From Vulcanisaeta sp. JCM 14467 (GTDB taxonomy: Archaea > Thermoproteota > Thermoprotei > Thermoproteales > Thermocladiaceae): a stretch of DNA of 64,000 bases. The notes under the pieces were generated by a model, which ran no database searches, was not told the origin of the DNA, and worked only from the letters and a program-made list of their open reading frames with translations. Of this stretch, positions 49,153 to 61,742 are shown piece by piece. Every line of letters starts with the position of its first letter. The first letter of the stretch is position 1. The position numbers and the translations under genes are program-made. The stretch lies in NCBI RefSeq assembly GCF_001316245.1, contig NZ_BBDM01000007.1:1-64000 (forward strand), written 5' to 3'.

Positions 49153-49671
49153 CTACATTATTCGTGACCCATAGCGCGACTTAACATACTCAAGCAACCC
49201 ACCACTCATCAGTATCTCCAGGGCCATGCCAGTTATCGGCCTTGCCCTAAGCACCTTCTGGCCGTTATTTACTACTACCTCGCCAGTACCCACGTTGACC
49301 CTAACGAAGTCGCTATCATTAACCTCCCTACTAATGCCGGGCACCACGAGGACTGGCAATCCATTGTTAATGGCGTTCCTGTAGAATATCCTCGCGAAGG
49401 ACTCCGCAAGCACGGCCCTAACGCCGGCAGCCTTCAGGGCTATTGCTGCCTGCTCACGGCTTGAGCCCATGCCAAAGCCCCTACCAGCAACGAGTATCAC
49501 GCCCTTACTGGCCTTCTCGAAGAAGTTCGGTATTAATGGCTCCATGGCGTGTTTAGCAAGTATTGATGGGTCTGTGTACACGAGGTACCTGGCGGGTATT
49601 ATGACGTCAGTGTCTATGTTATCGCCAACCTTTATCACCAGACCCTCAACAATGAAGTCCCCAGACCCCAC
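49153..49671 (-). CDS. leuD: 3-Isopropylmalate/homoaconitate dehydratase small subunit
   Basis: The swivelling domain of the dehydratase: [20 protein letters not shown] and [20 protein letters not shown] are diagnostic. Length is 172 residues and the frame is intact. It pairs with leuC at 46178-47427. Confidence 0.94.
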   Translation of the reverse strand: MGSGDFIVEGLVIKVGDNIDTDVIIPARYLVYTDPSILAKHAMEPLIPNFFEKASKGVILVAGRGFGMGSSREQAAIALKAAGVRAVLAESFARIFYRNAINNGLPVLVVPGISREVNDSDFVRVNVGTGEVVVNNGQKVLRARPITGMALEILMSGGLLEYVKSRYGSRIM

Positions 49672-49836
49672 GATGTATGTAATGCACGCTACTATTTAAG
49701 CTTTATATCCCTCGGGGCATTCATAATTAGATTACCTACTAACTGATGGCATGCCTTACCTGGTTACCGTAATCATCCTCAATATATTATTGTCAATAGG
49801 TAATGCTTATATATACCTACTATAGTTTAACTTAGT

Positions 49837-51406
49837 ATGGTCGGTCAGGGTGGTGTAGAAATCCGCCAGGGTTGAGGTACTGGACACGACACTTAGGGAT
49901 GGGTCGCAAATGACTGGTATCTCGTTCACACTCAATGATAAGGTAAGGATTGCCCTAATGCTTGATGACCTAGGTGTTGATTATATAGAGGGTGGTTGGC
50001 CAGGGAGTAATCCTAAGGATGCCGAGTTCTTTAGGGTAATGAGGAATTACTCCCTAAGTCATGCAAAACTCGCACCTTCGGCATGACTAGGAGGAAGGAT
50101 GTAAATACGAAGGATGATCCAAACCTCGCGGCCATATTGGATTCGGGCGTTGGCGTGGCTGTCCTCGTTGGTAAGTCCTGGATACTTCACGTTAGGGAAG
50201 TGCTTAGGGTTAGCCCTGAGGATAATCTGGACATGGTCTACGACAGTATTCGTTACCTAAGGGATCACGGGTTAAAGGTGATCTTTGATGCGGAGCACTT
50301 CTACCAGGGATTTAAGGAAGACCCTGATTATGCACTTAAGGTTGTTAAGACCGCCGAGGAGGCTGGGGCTGACACCGTGGTACTTGCCGACACTAATGGC
50401 GCCATGCTACCGCACGAAGTCTATGAAATAACAGGTAAGGTCGTTAAGGAGCTTAAAACAGTGGTTGGAGTCCACATGCATAATGACTCGGGCTGCGCTG
50501 TTGCTAACACGGTGATGGGTGTATTGGCTGGTGCGCGCCATGTGCAGGGTACGATTAATGGACTTGGTGAGAGGACAGGTAATGCTGACTTGGTTCAGGT
50601 AATACCAAACCTGGTGCTTAAGCTTGGCTTTAGGGTTCTCAGGGATGTTAATGGCCTAAAGAAGTTGAAAGCAGTATCCAGGTTCGTCTATGAGGCCGCG
50701 GGCCTAAGTCCAAACCCATACCAACCATACGTCGGTGATTACGCCTTCTCACATAAGGCTGGGCTTCACGTGGATGGGGTTTCCAAGGTTACGAGCTTAT
50801 GAACATGTGGACCCTGAACTCGTTGGTAATACCAGGAGGTTCGTGGTTTCCGAACTCGCGGGTTCCTCAAACATACTAGTACACCTAAGGGACTTAGGAA
50901 TCAACCTGAGTAAGGACGATCAAAGGCTCAAGCGGGCGCTGGAGAAGATAAAAGTCCTCGAGAATGAGGGTTACAGCTTCGACCTAGCGCCAGCCTCAGC
51001 AATACTCATCGTACTCAGGGAAATGGGCCTATTCAAGGACTTGCTCAAGGTCGATTACTGGAAGGTGGTTAGTGATGACGATATGCATGTGGCAATAGTC
51101 AAGGTTAATGGTGAGTTGGGCGTTGCTGAGGGTGTCGGTCCAGTGCACGCAATTGATAAGGCATTGAGGAGTGTCGTCTCGAGACTATTCCCTGAACTCA
51201 ATAATGTAGTGCTTACCGACTACAGGGTTATATTACCTGGCGAGGTTAAGAACACGGAGAGTGTCGTTAGGGTGCTCATGGAGTTCAGCGATGGTAAGTT
51301 GAGGTGGAGGACTGTGGGCGTTTCGAGGAGTATAATCGCTGCGAGTGTCGAGGCTTTAGTTGATGGGCTTAACTACATCCTAATGATTAATCATTATAAA
51401 AAGTAA
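49837..51406 (+). CDS. cimA: Citramalate synthase (frame breaks)
   Basis: It condenses acetyl-CoA and pyruvate on the threonine-independent isoleucine route. The barrel motifs are [51 protein letters not shown] and GTINGLGERTGNADLVQV. The Trp of GGWPGSNPKD and the C-terminal regulatory domain favour citramalate over isopropylmalate synthase. Breaks lie in the first 15 codons, near 50075, and near 50795, where two bases of a GGGC appear lost. ATG 49837 follows a TATA box (ttatatata) by about 25 bases. Confidence 0.82.
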
Positions 51407-51511
51407 ATTAGACAATAATAAATCCTTCATTGTATTAATTCTATATATTATTGTTGCTATTTATACTATGGCAATAGGTATATACTATACTCGAGATAGT
51501 AAATTTTAAAT

Positions 51512-52672
51512 ATGTGCTATGTTCGAGCCTATATAGAGGTGATCGGATGGAAATGGAAACCTGTACTAAAACGGGGGGTTAGGATCTCGAAGGTAGGTGG
51601 TTCGTTACTGACGAGCGGTAATGTCCTAAGCGTAATAGGTAGGGTCGTTGGTAGGGACTACGTTGGTAATAAGCTCATCCTCGTGGTCTCTGCGATGAAG
51701 GGTATCACGGACCTATTAATAAGGGCCTTTGACAATCATGACCCCAATGCGTTAGATGTAGTGGTCTCGATGTACGTAAATGAGGCTTTAAACCTCGGCC
51801 TTAATGACTTGGCATCATTCCTTGAGCTCATGCGTGAGGAGCTGCGCAGGTTCATAAACCTGGGCGAGCCCTGGGTCAGGGATCACGTTATCGTTCATGG
51901 CGAGTTATTCTCGGTGTTGCTCATTGAGAGGTTACTTAATGATGTACTTGGTCTGAGGGCTAAGGCCGTCTATGAACCTGGCATAGTCACTGACAGTAAC
52001 TGGGGCTTCGCATCAGTAAATCACGAGTTAAGTAATAGGTATGTTATTGAGAGGTTGGGTAACGTGCTTAGTAAGTACGATATTGTCGTAGTTCCTGGTT
52101 TCCTTGGTGTCACAAGTGATGGTAGGTACACATCACTTGGCAGGGGCGGTAGTGACTACACGGCATCATTACTGGCCAATTACCTAAATGTCTCACAATT
52201 AACCTTCTACACGGATAGTGGTGGATTATTAACGGGTGATCCAAGGATAGTAAGTGACCCAGTACTACTTAGGGAGGTGAGTTACGAGGAGGCATACATA
52301 GCATCAATGCTTGGTGCTAAGAAATTTCATCCAAGGACCTTCGAACCGCTACTCAAGAGTAGGGTCTTGACTGTAATAACGGATCCCTGGCATGATAGTG
52401 GCACATACGTGACGAACAACTGCGTGTCAATGCCAAAGCTGACCACGGTTAATGAGGCTGGTAACGACTTATTCAGGGTTTCCGTGGTTGGTTGTAGGAT
52501 TTCACAAATAGATGATTTGAGGAATGAGATTCACAAAGTGGTGCTGTCATACGACGTAAGCACTGTTAAGGATGAGGGACCTCACGCCGTATCGGCATTA
52601 TTAAAAGACCGAGATAACGCAATTTCATTGGCAAGGGACCTGCATAGGTGGGTGAGGTCATGGATCGCGTGA
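51512..52672 (+). CDS. Aspartate kinase
   Basis: It phosphorylates aspartate, the entry step to threonine, methionine and possibly lysine. [13 protein letters not shown] is the phosphate-binding start, [17 protein letters not shown] and [17 protein letters not shown] are family motifs. The C-terminal part holds at most a short ACT region, so feedback control may be weak. The start is uncertain: a G6 run at 51572-51577 precedes the conserved part, and ATG 51547 lies in another frame. The gene is coupled to asd. Confidence 0.9.
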   Translation: MCYVRAYIEVIGWKWKPVLKRGVRISKVGGSLLTSGNVLSVIGRVVGRDYVGNKLILVVSAMKGITDLLIRAFDNHDPNALDVVVSMYVNEALNLGLNDLASFLELMREELRRFINLGEPWVRDHVIVHGELFSVLLIERLLNDVLGLRAKAVYEPGIVTDSNWGFASVNHELSNRYVIERLGNVLSKYDIVVVPGFLGVTSDGRYTSLGRGGSDYTASLLANYLNVSQLTFYTDSGGLLTGDPRIVSDPVLLREVSYEEAYIASMLGAKKFHPRTFEPLLKSRVLTVITDPWHDSGTYVTNNCVSMPKLTTVNEAGNDLFRVSVVGCRISQIDDLRNEIHKVVLSYDVSTVKDEGPHAVSALLKDRDNAISLARDLHRWVRSWIA

Positions 52673-53678
52673 GGGTCTCGATACTTGGGGCCACGGGATT
52701 GGTCGGCCAGTGGATGGTTAAGTTACTGACTAACCACCCATTCATTGAGTCGTCGGTTTATCAGCATCGCCTGGCAAGGTTGGTCGTAAGTATGGCGAGA
52801 CCGTCCACTGGTTCATACCTGGTGACATACCTGAGTATGCCAGGGACATAACACTGGTCTCCACGGACCCGAAGGACCACAAGTCAGCCGACGTGGTACT
52901 GTCGGCACTGCCCAACGAGGTTGCATGGCCCATTGAGGGTAAGTTGCTTGAGGCTGGGCTTAACGTTATATCTAACGCATCACCCGAGAGGATGAACCCG
53001 AGGATACCGCTGATAAACCCTGAGGTTAATTGGGAGCACCTGGGCATACTCAGGGAGGTTAAGGGTAATTGGATTGTTAAGAACCCGAACTGCACCGCGG
53101 CCATAATATCAATGCCCCTAAAGCCGATCCAGGACTTAATCGAGACACTGCACATAGTCACCCTGCAATCGGTCTCCGGAGCTGGTTACCTGGGCCTGTC
53201 CTACCTTGCCATTGATGGTAATGTGATACCGTTCATAAAGGGTGAGGAGGAGAAGATTGATGCAGAGCTGAATAAGATGCTCGGTAGGCAATACCCGGAT
53301 AAGTTCGAGCCCTGGGGTAAGTCAATATACGTAACCACGACTAGGGTCCCCGTTAAGTATGGGCACATGGCCGTAATACATGCGATCCTCAATAAGGACG
53401 TTGACGTGAACTACGTCATTAATAGATTGAGAAGCTTCAAATCCCTGCCTCAGGAGAGGGAGTTACCCACGGCGCCTAGGGAACCAATCAAGGTTATTAA
53501 TAGGGTAGACGCACCACAACCTGCCAGGGACTTGGACCCAATGGCTGTGAGTGTTGGTAGGGTTGCGATCAGGGACAGGGTGCTCAGGCTGGTTGCCCTG
53601 GGTGATAACCTGGTCCGTGGCGCAGCAGGGATTACCATACTCACGGTGGAGACTATGAAGGTATTAAACATACTCTAG
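52660..53678 (+). CDS. asd: Aspartate-semialdehyde dehydrogenase (frame break near 52758)
   Basis: [18 protein letters not shown] binds NADP, the active cysteine is in [16 protein letters not shown], and [17 protein letters not shown] is the archaeal-type His motif. One missing base near 52758 (tttatc) breaks the N-terminal domain; repaired length is 1020 bases. ATG 52660 overlaps the kinase stop by 13 bases. It meets the homoserine dehydrogenase gene tail to tail. Confidence 0.92.
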
Positions 53679-54646
53679 TATCCTCTATTAATTATGTATG
53701 CCAAGTCCGTTAATACCGCCTGGGCCGTCTCCATCGGGCCAGCCCCAGGCCCTATCACCATGATATCGCCCAACGTGTCAGTGCCGATTCTTAATGCATT
53801 CAGATTCTCATTTACGTGAGCCAATACATCACCCCTATCCAATGCCATAGGCTTCACGTAGGCCACGTCTTTATTCGCAAAGGCTATTAACTTAACTATC
53901 TTATCCCCAAAGGCCCTAATATCTATGTCACGTATTCCCCTGACCTCCATACCCTCGAGACTGTGCCTCCAACCAAGCACTCTCGATATTATAATAGCCT
54001 TAAGGGCTGCATCCCAACCATCAATATCAAGTGATGGATCAGCCTCAGCATAGCCCCTCTCCTGGGCTATCCTTAATGCCTCATTGAAGCTCATGCCCTC
54101 GTACATCCTGGTGAGTATGAAGTTTGTCGTGCCGTTTAGTATTCCCATGAAGTAATTAACGCTGGCCCCAGGAAGTAGTTCGAGTACGTTGAAAGATGGT
54201 GTACCAGCCATTACCGTGCCCTTAAACCTAACCAACCTATTATACCTCCTACTGAGTTCCATTAACTCATCGTAATGAAAAGCTATTGGGCCCTTGTTGG
54301 TGGTTATCACGTGCTTACCACTCCTAATCGCGGTTGATAAGTACGTGAACGCTGGTTCACCCCTATCCCTTATGTTTAGGTCAGTGAACTCACAGACGAT
54401 GTCCGCATCACTCTCCTCAATGAGTTGGGGAACCTCATCAATGTCTATTCTCCTCCCCAATAACCTGCCACTCCGTGCCTCATCAACCACGTTGGGTCCA
54501 GGGTTAATTATGTGCCCGCGCCTCCTATCAATTATCTCACTAACCTGGACATCTGCGTTAAACGCGTCCTTCTTCATACTCAATAGCCTAAAGAAGGCTT
54601 GGCCAACGTTTCCAAAGCCAATTATTAAAACCCTGTACCTCCTCAT
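53675..54646 (-). CDS. hom: Homoserine dehydrogenase
   Basis: It reduces aspartate semialdehyde to homoserine. YRVLIIGFGNVGQAFFRLL binds the cofactor, VITTNKGPIAFHYDELMEL and FLTRMYEG-type residues (NGTTNFILTRMYEGMSFNEA) are conserved, and YAEADPSLDIDGWDAALKA is the signature. At 323 residues it lacks the ACT domain of longer forms. The frame is intact. Confidence 0.95.
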   Translation of the reverse strand: MRRYRVLIIGFGNVGQAFFRLLSMKKDAFNADVQVSEIIDRRRGHIINPGPNVVDEARSGRLLGRRIDIDEVPQLIEESDADIVCEFTDLNIRDRGEPAFTYLSTAIRSGKHVITTNKGPIAFHYDELMELSRRYNRLVRFKGTVMAGTPSFNVLELLPGASVNYFMGILNGTTNFILTRMYEGMSFNEALRIAQERGYAEADPSLDIDGWDAALKAIIISRVLGWRHSLEGMEVRGIRDIDIRAFGDKIVKLIAFANKDVAYVKPMALDRGDVLAHVNENLNALRIGTDTLGDIMVIGPGAGPMETAQAVLTDLAYIINRGY

Positions 54647-54750
54647 CCCGCCAGCAATGTGCCTTTTATAATCTACTTAAGAGTATTACCATGAATCAAT
54701 GCCCTATTAATTTAATGGTAATGCTTAAATAACCTAAATAATTAGTGCTA

Positions 54751-55992
54751 ATGGGGATTGAAATGGAAACCTAGGCATGAGTTCTAGGGCATTAAGTAAA
54801 TACATACTAAAGTGCCCAAGATGCGGCTTTGAGGTTGAGGCAAACCCGTACGTAATGAGGTGCCCAAGGTGTGGCGAACTACTTGATGCGGTACTTATTG
54901 CTGATAGGGTTAGGATCAATTGGGGTAGTCTACGCGATAGGGGTGTGTGGAGGTATAGGGACCTACTGCCCGAGCCTGACAATGTTATTACCATGGGCGA
55001 GGCTCAACACCGCTGATCAGGTTGAGGGGTTACGGTAATGCATATGTTAAGTTTGAGGGTGCTAACCCAACGGGTTCGTTTAAGGATAGGGGAATGACCG
55101 TGGGCGTTTCGCTGGCGTCATCAATAGGTGTTAGGGGCGTCATAGTAGCTTCCACGGGTAACACGGCGGCATCCGCAGCGGCCTACGCTGCTAGGGCGGG
55201 CCTTGAATGCGTGGTTGTCCTGCCCAAAGGCGGTGTTGCCAGGGGTAAATTAGGCCAGGCCATGCTCCATGGCGCGAGGATTGTGGAGGTTCCCGGCACA
55301 TTTGATAATGCGCTTGAGTACGTACTAGAGACGGTGCTAAGTAATGGCCATGTCGAGGATGCCCATTATTACCCGCTGAACTCAATAAATCCGTGGAGGT
55401 TGGAGGGTCAGAAGACCATTGCCTTTGAAATTGTTGAGGAGATCGGCGTGCCTGACTACGTGTTTGTACCGGTGGGTAATGGTGGGAATATATACGCCAT
55501 TTGGAAGGGCTTTAGGGAGCTCATGGAGCTCGGCATTATTGACCGTGTGCCAAGGATGATCGGTGTTCAGGCTGAGGGCGCGGCGCCAATGGTTAGGTAC
55601 TGGAGGGGCTTGGGTGAGGCTAGGGTTGATAATCCGAGGACTGTGGCTTCAGCGATAAGGATTGGCAAGCCGGTTAATTGGTTTAGGGCTTATAGGGCCG
55701 CTAAGTATAGCGGTGGCATGTTCATTGAGGTTAGTGATGAGGAGATATTGACGGCCCAGAAGGTGCTTGGTAGGGAGGGTATCGGTGTCGAACCAGCCAG
55801 TGCAGCGTCGTTAGCGGGTTACATAAGGGCTCTGCGTGAGGGCTTGGTTGATGCCAGGGACAAGGTTGTGTTGATAGCCACTGGGCATGCCTGAAGGATC
55901 CAGATGCATTATTAGCGGGCAATGGTAATAATGCCATTAGCATCTCATCAATAGATGAGTTAAAGGCCCTGGTGATTAACGGGAAAATATAG
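54751..55992 (+). CDS. thrC: Threonine synthase (frame breaks)
   Basis: PLP enzyme making threonine from phosphohomoserine. An N-terminal zinc ribbon ([24 protein letters not shown]) precedes the fold. The PLP lysine is in [17 protein letters not shown] and [18 protein letters not shown] binds phosphate. Bases are missing near 54772 (acctagg), 55002 (gaggctc) and 55891 (gcatgcctga). All three repairs from leaderless ATG 54751, 26 bases after the TATA box cttaaata, give exactly 415 codons. Confidence 0.92.
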
Positions 55993-56085
55993 AGTCAATG
56001 ATAAATCCTCACAATGATAAATGGAGTATAAATATAAAATGGATAATGTTTAAATAGGTTATAATTATCGAGAGTTCTTGCGACT

Positions 56086-57338
56086 ATGAAGCTGGAACGG
56101 AAGTGAATAATTGGCGTAATGTTGTTGGTTCAATGCTAGGCTGGGGTTTGGATGCCTATGCCTTCGTTGCACCAATAATCGCCCAAGTCTTCTTTAGTCA
56201 ACTAGGTCGTTTGGGCTCGATGATTGCGACCCTCGCCGCCTTCAGCGTATCCCTAGCCGTTAGACCGCTTGGTGGTGTGTTCTTTGGTAATCTGGCTGAT
56301 AAGATCGGTAGGAGGTACGTACTATACATCACAATGATTGGCGCCGGTTTGTCAAGCTTCCTGATGGGCTTCCTACCAACCTACGCCCAGGTCGGGCTAA
56401 TCGCCGTCGCGCTCCTCGTACTCCTTAGGTTTGCGGTGGGCTTCTTCCTAGGTGGTGAGTACTCGTCGAGTGGTGTCATGGCCGTTGAGAGCGTGGTTAA
56501 ATACAGGGGGTTGGCGAGTGGCATTATGCAGGCTGGTTTTGACCTGGGTATATTTGGCGTAACCTTCACATACACGTTGGTGGCCACCTACCTGCCCGAG
56601 AATGCCATGTACACCATTGGCTGGAGGATTGTGTTCTGGAGTGGCATAGTCACCACGGTGATTGGTTGATTATTCAGGAGGAGACTACTGTCGGAAGCCC
56701 CTGAGTGGGAGGTTGCAGAGAAGGTGAGGAGTCCATATGAGGTATTATTCACTAGGTATTGGTTGCCCGTAATAACGATATTACTAGCCACAATGGGCTT
56801 CCTATACGAGTACTACGTAATGCTCGAACTCTCACCATTCATTCTACAGAACATACTCAACTACACACCAGCCCTTGCCGGCCTAATACTCACGGTGCTT
56901 TCAGCAAGCGACGCCGTTGGTAGTGTCTTTGGCGGTGTCCTTGTTGATTTGTTCAGGAGTTCGTCAAGGGCCCTGCTCACGACGGCATTGATAATAATTG
57001 CCCTCATATACCCAACGATGTACGCAATACTAATGCTAGGCAATGGCTGGTTAGTACTTCTGTGGGACTTCATAGCCGTATTGCCCGTGGGTGTTATGCA
57101 GGTCTACATAAGGGATTTACTACCGCCCAACGTCAGGGCCACAGGGGCAGGCCTTGCCTATAATGGCGGAACCTGGCTTGCGGCTTGGGCCGCAATAATA
57201 ACGACGTTGATGGCCGGGGCATCCAAGGAGCCAGGCCCCTGGCTAATGGCAATACCGGTAAACATGGCATGGAGCAGCGCATTAATGATCATAAGCTCGA
57301 TAATCGCCCTATACATCATGAAGCGCGCCAGCCATTAA
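56086..57338 (+). CDS. Major facilitator superfamily transporter (break near 56100, in-frame TGA)
   Basis: About 12 membrane helices. The MFS loop motif is GNLADKIGRRYVLYITMIG, and FFLGGEYSSSGVMAVE resembles sugar/organic acid transporters of the MHS type. TGA at 56667-56669 interrupts TTVIG and LFRRRLLSEAPEW in the same frame; Trp (TGG) would fit. A missing base near 56100 joins MKLERK to NNWRNVVGSMLG. Substrate is unknown; the position next to amino acid genes hints at a carboxylate or amino acid. Confidence 0.82.
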
Positions 57339-57464
57339 TTGAGAGACATAATCATTAACATCTATTAAAATCAAAGTTCTCTTATTTTGCTAAGACTTAT
57401 TGCTTTTGACGATATCCCTGACAAGCCTAATAAACATACCCCACATCCTCCTGACCTGCCCTGC

Positions 57465-57715
57465 TTAAGTCTCGCCAAGGTTTAGCGCCACCGCCAAGGC
57501 CTTAATGACCTCCTCAACCACCTTGTAGAGCTTCTCACTGGCCTGGACAGGATCTTTATTAACCAAGTCCATGTCCTCATTAAGAAACTTCTCAGCCAAC
57601 TCCAGGTGCGCCCTGGAGCGCCCAGTGGAGTCGAGGTTTAAAGCCCTGGATATTAAGTCGATGAGGTCTATACCTCTCTTTACGGCTTCGTTGATTATGC
57701 TCTCGGTATTGCCAT
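57465..57715 (-). CDS. PaREP1-family protein (break near 57712)
   Basis: The reading frame (INEAVKRGIDLIDLISRALN, then RAHLELAEKFLNEDMDLVNK and QASEKLYKVVEEVIKALAVA) matches the PaREP1 family found in multiple copies in Thermoproteales. One missing C at 57712 (atggcaat for atggccaat) separates the ATG from the rest; repaired length is 84 codons. A TATA-like actttatag lies about 28 bases upstream on the minus strand. The fold is HEPN-like helical. Its role is not established. Confidence 0.82.
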
Positions 57716-57802
57716 CGCGTATTTAATGTTGTTCGTGGGCTATAAAGTTTCGTAATTAATTTGAACAAATTAAAATGCTGTTTAATTACTTAACGTGCCC
57801 CA

Positions 57803-58875
<1,073 letters not shown>

Positions 58876-58923
58876 CTAACCACCCCACGATTGTACTCAC
58901 CACGCTGTTCACGGTATTCATTA

Positions 58924-59606
58924 TTAACTCAACCTTGGTTCAATGCCGAGGACCACATAGTCGCTGCCGTAGGCCCCAATGGTGTATGTGCACATTAGGC
59001 ACTTAATGTCCCTGGATAGTTTAAGGACCCAATTACCCAACTCACCACAGCCAATGCACTCATCACCAATTACCTGGGCGTTAATGAGCTATCGGGCGCC
59101 CTAATCACCATGTTAATCCTAGCCAGTGGGTTGGCCATGTACATCCTATGCTCAGCCACAGACTTACCACCCTCCCAAGTCGTCACTACACCATCCAGCC
59201 CAGGGCCGGTGTTGGCGTTGCCAGGTAGGCCCTACCAAGGCCCTTAATTAACTTACCAACCACGTTCGGATTAAGGGCAATACTAACCTCAGGCGTTGGG
59301 TAACCAAGCCTGGATAGCTCTCTGAAAAGTAACGCCCTATTAATAGCCATTATATAGGCATCGCGTGGGTTCAGAGTATCCTCGAACAACCCAGATATGA
59401 CGAAGGCCTCGAATGCATCGTCAAGGAGAAGGACGGCCTTACCACCCACATAACCAACCCCATCATCCCTAGTATTCACTAAGAATACCCTGAACCCTTT
59501 ACTCACTAATTCATTGTGTATCCTCTGCTCCACAGGCCCGTACTTACTGAGCACAAGTGAGAGGTCTTGTTTAACCGTGGTTCCCGCTTCAATGACGTCT
59601 CACCAA
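58924..59606 (-). CDS. LysX-like ATP-grasp-related protein with a cysteine cluster (frame breaks)
   Basis: I recognise only partial similarity. NRALLFRELSRLGYPTPEVS resembles the pre-ATP-grasp region of LysX/RimK ligases, and PLARINMVIRAPDSSLTP follows. The C-terminus carries two CxxC pairs (DECIGCGELGNW and IKCLMCTYTIG) that could bind zinc. Single-base losses near 59200 and 59073 interrupt it. The start is unresolved, probably TTG 59606 or GTG 59603, about 25 bases after the TATA box at 59626-59635. It is divergent from lysX. Confidence 0.55.
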
Positions 59607-59723
59607 TGCCTACATGGCAACGGGGCTTTTAAATATTTTCTTTACTAATTTCGGAGTTATAGGCATACTATTGTTTATTGGGGAAATATTTATATAGCGT
59701 ATTTAGAGCCGAAGCTTGGTAGT

Positions 59724-60557
59724 ATGGAACGGTTTCCATGCTATATGACACAATGAGGACCGAAGAAAAACTAATACTTAAGGAGTTTAGAGACTTCGGT
59801 GTTACCGTCTCCCTACTAAATATTGATGAATTATCCCTAGACCTAAACAGGGTGGTAATGACCTGGGCACGGTCCTTGTTAGACCCATGAGCCACTCAAA
59901 GGCGGGGATTATCGCCCGCATCCTGAATATTCATGGAGTGAGGACAATCAATAAGGGCCTGGCCATAGAGAATTCATGGAACAAGGCCATTGCGATATCG
60001 ACCCTGGTTAGGGCGGGCATACCCACGGTACCGACAAAGCTCCTATTCTCGGCGAGCGCCCAACATGATGGTATTAATTACCCAATCATTGTTAAGCCTA
60101 TACATGGTTCCTGGGGTAGGCTCGTGAGCCTGGCGGGTAGCACCGAGGACCTAACAATGCTGCTTAGGCATAAGGCCGTTGGCGAGACTTACATGAGGAT
60201 TTCCATGGTCCAGCCATTCATTGGTGATGGCACGGACTACAGGGTTTTCGTCATTGGTGAGGAGGCTGTGGCTTCAATGGTCAGGAGACCGAGCAACGAT
60301 GATTGGAGGAGTAACGTGGCTAGGGGTGGGGTTGCCCAGGCGGTTAGGCTTGGTGATGATGCGTATGAGATAGCGATCAAGCCGTGAAGGCCCTAGACCT
60401 TGATTATGCCGGTGTTGACCTGCTCCATAATGATGAGCGTGGTTACATGATTAATGAGGTTAACGCCATACCCGAGTTCAAGGGGTTAATGAGCGTTTCT
60501 GGCGTTAATATTGCGCGTAGGATAGTTGAATATGTTATAAACACCGCTAAGAGGTGA
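59724..60557 (+). CDS. lysX: LysW-aminoadipate/glutamate ligase (frame breaks)
   Basis: ATP-grasp ligase that attaches alpha-aminoadipate (or glutamate) to the LysW carrier. YPIIVKPIHGSWGRLVSL binds ATP, GDGTDYRVFVIGEEAVASMV follows, and the metal loop is INEVNAIPEFKGLM. Breaks near 59736 (ttccatg), 59857 (gtaatg) and 60381 (aagccgtg) give four frames; repaired length is 279 codons. ATG 59724 follows a tttatata box. No lysW gene was found in the window. Confidence 0.88.
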
Positions 60558-60564
60558 TTAGGTA

Positions 60565-61742
60565 ATGAGTAACGATCTACTCAGGTTTGAGGATGAGTAC
60601 CTGGCCAGGTACTACAGTAAGAAGCCCATAAACATTGTCAGGGGCTACATGCAGTACGTGTGGGACTCAGGCAATAATAAGTACCTCGACATGCACACGG
60701 GCTTTGGCGTTGCCTTCCTCGGACATAGGAACCCAAGGATTGTGAACGCCATTAAGGAGCAACTGGATAAAATAATAACCGTCCCACTGACATTCTACAA
60801 CGACGTTAGGGCTGAGTTCATTAGGGAATTCATGAGGGTAGTACCGAATAGCTTCGGCAAAGTATTCCTGCAGAACAGCGGTACTGAGGCCGTTGAGGTT
60901 GCCCTTAAGATTGCGAGGAAAATAAGTGGTAAAGCCGAGTTCCTGGCGTTCATGAACTCATTCCACGGAAGGACCATGGGCTCACTATCAGTGACCGGTA
61001 ACGAGAAATACAGGAAGGCCTTCGAACCACTGCCCTACAAGGTCAGGTTCGCACCATTCAACGCCGTTGACCAGGTGGATAAGTTGGTGACTGAGGATTT
61101 AGCCGCAGCAATTGTTGAGCCAATACAGGGCGAGGGCGGTGTTAACCCGGCTAAGCAGAATTCCTTAGGGCGCTTAGGCAGGTAACTAGGGAGAGGAATG
61201 TGCTCCTGATATTCGACGAGGTACAGACAGGCTTCGGCAGGACTGGGCGTGTCTGGGCCTTTGAGAATTACGGCGTTGAGCCCGACATATTCACGGCAGG
61301 TAAGTCCATAGCAGGCGGCTTACCAATAGGGGTCACTGTGGTGAGGAGGGAGTTTGGTGATGTCTTTGAGCCTGGGGAGCACGGCTCAACCTTCGCGGGT
61401 AATCCCCTGGTCATGGCCGCGGCTAAGGCCGGCGTTGAAGTATTACTAGGCGAGAATGTGCCAGAGAGGGTTAGGGCCGTGGGTGATAGGTTCATGAGGA
61501 TTCTCGAGGATGAACTCAACGGTTTAAAGGCGGTGCTTAGGGTCAAGGGCATGGGACTGATGCTGGGTGTGGAGCTTAGGAGGAGGGCTGACCCATACAT
61601 TGATAGGCTGATCAACATGGGGTTACTGACCAGCGTGGCCGGTGGGACTACAGTGAGGTTATTACCGCCGTACTGCATAACCGATGAGGACTTGGAAGCC
61701 GCTGTGAAGGCTCTTAAGGCAGTGTTTTCTGACTCCTCATGA
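60565..61742 (+). CDS. lysJ: LysW-lysine/ornithine aminotransferase (frame break near 61155)
   Basis: Class III PLP aminotransferase. VFLQNSGTEAVEVALKIARK and NSFHGRTMGSLSVTG bind the cofactor, FDEVQTGFGRTG holds its Asp, and the PLP lysine is in FTAGKSIAGGLPIGV. One G is missing at 61155 (ctaagcag for ctaaggcag); repaired length is 393 codons. It lies seven bases after lysX and overlaps the convergent homocitrate synthase-like gene. Confidence 0.93.
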
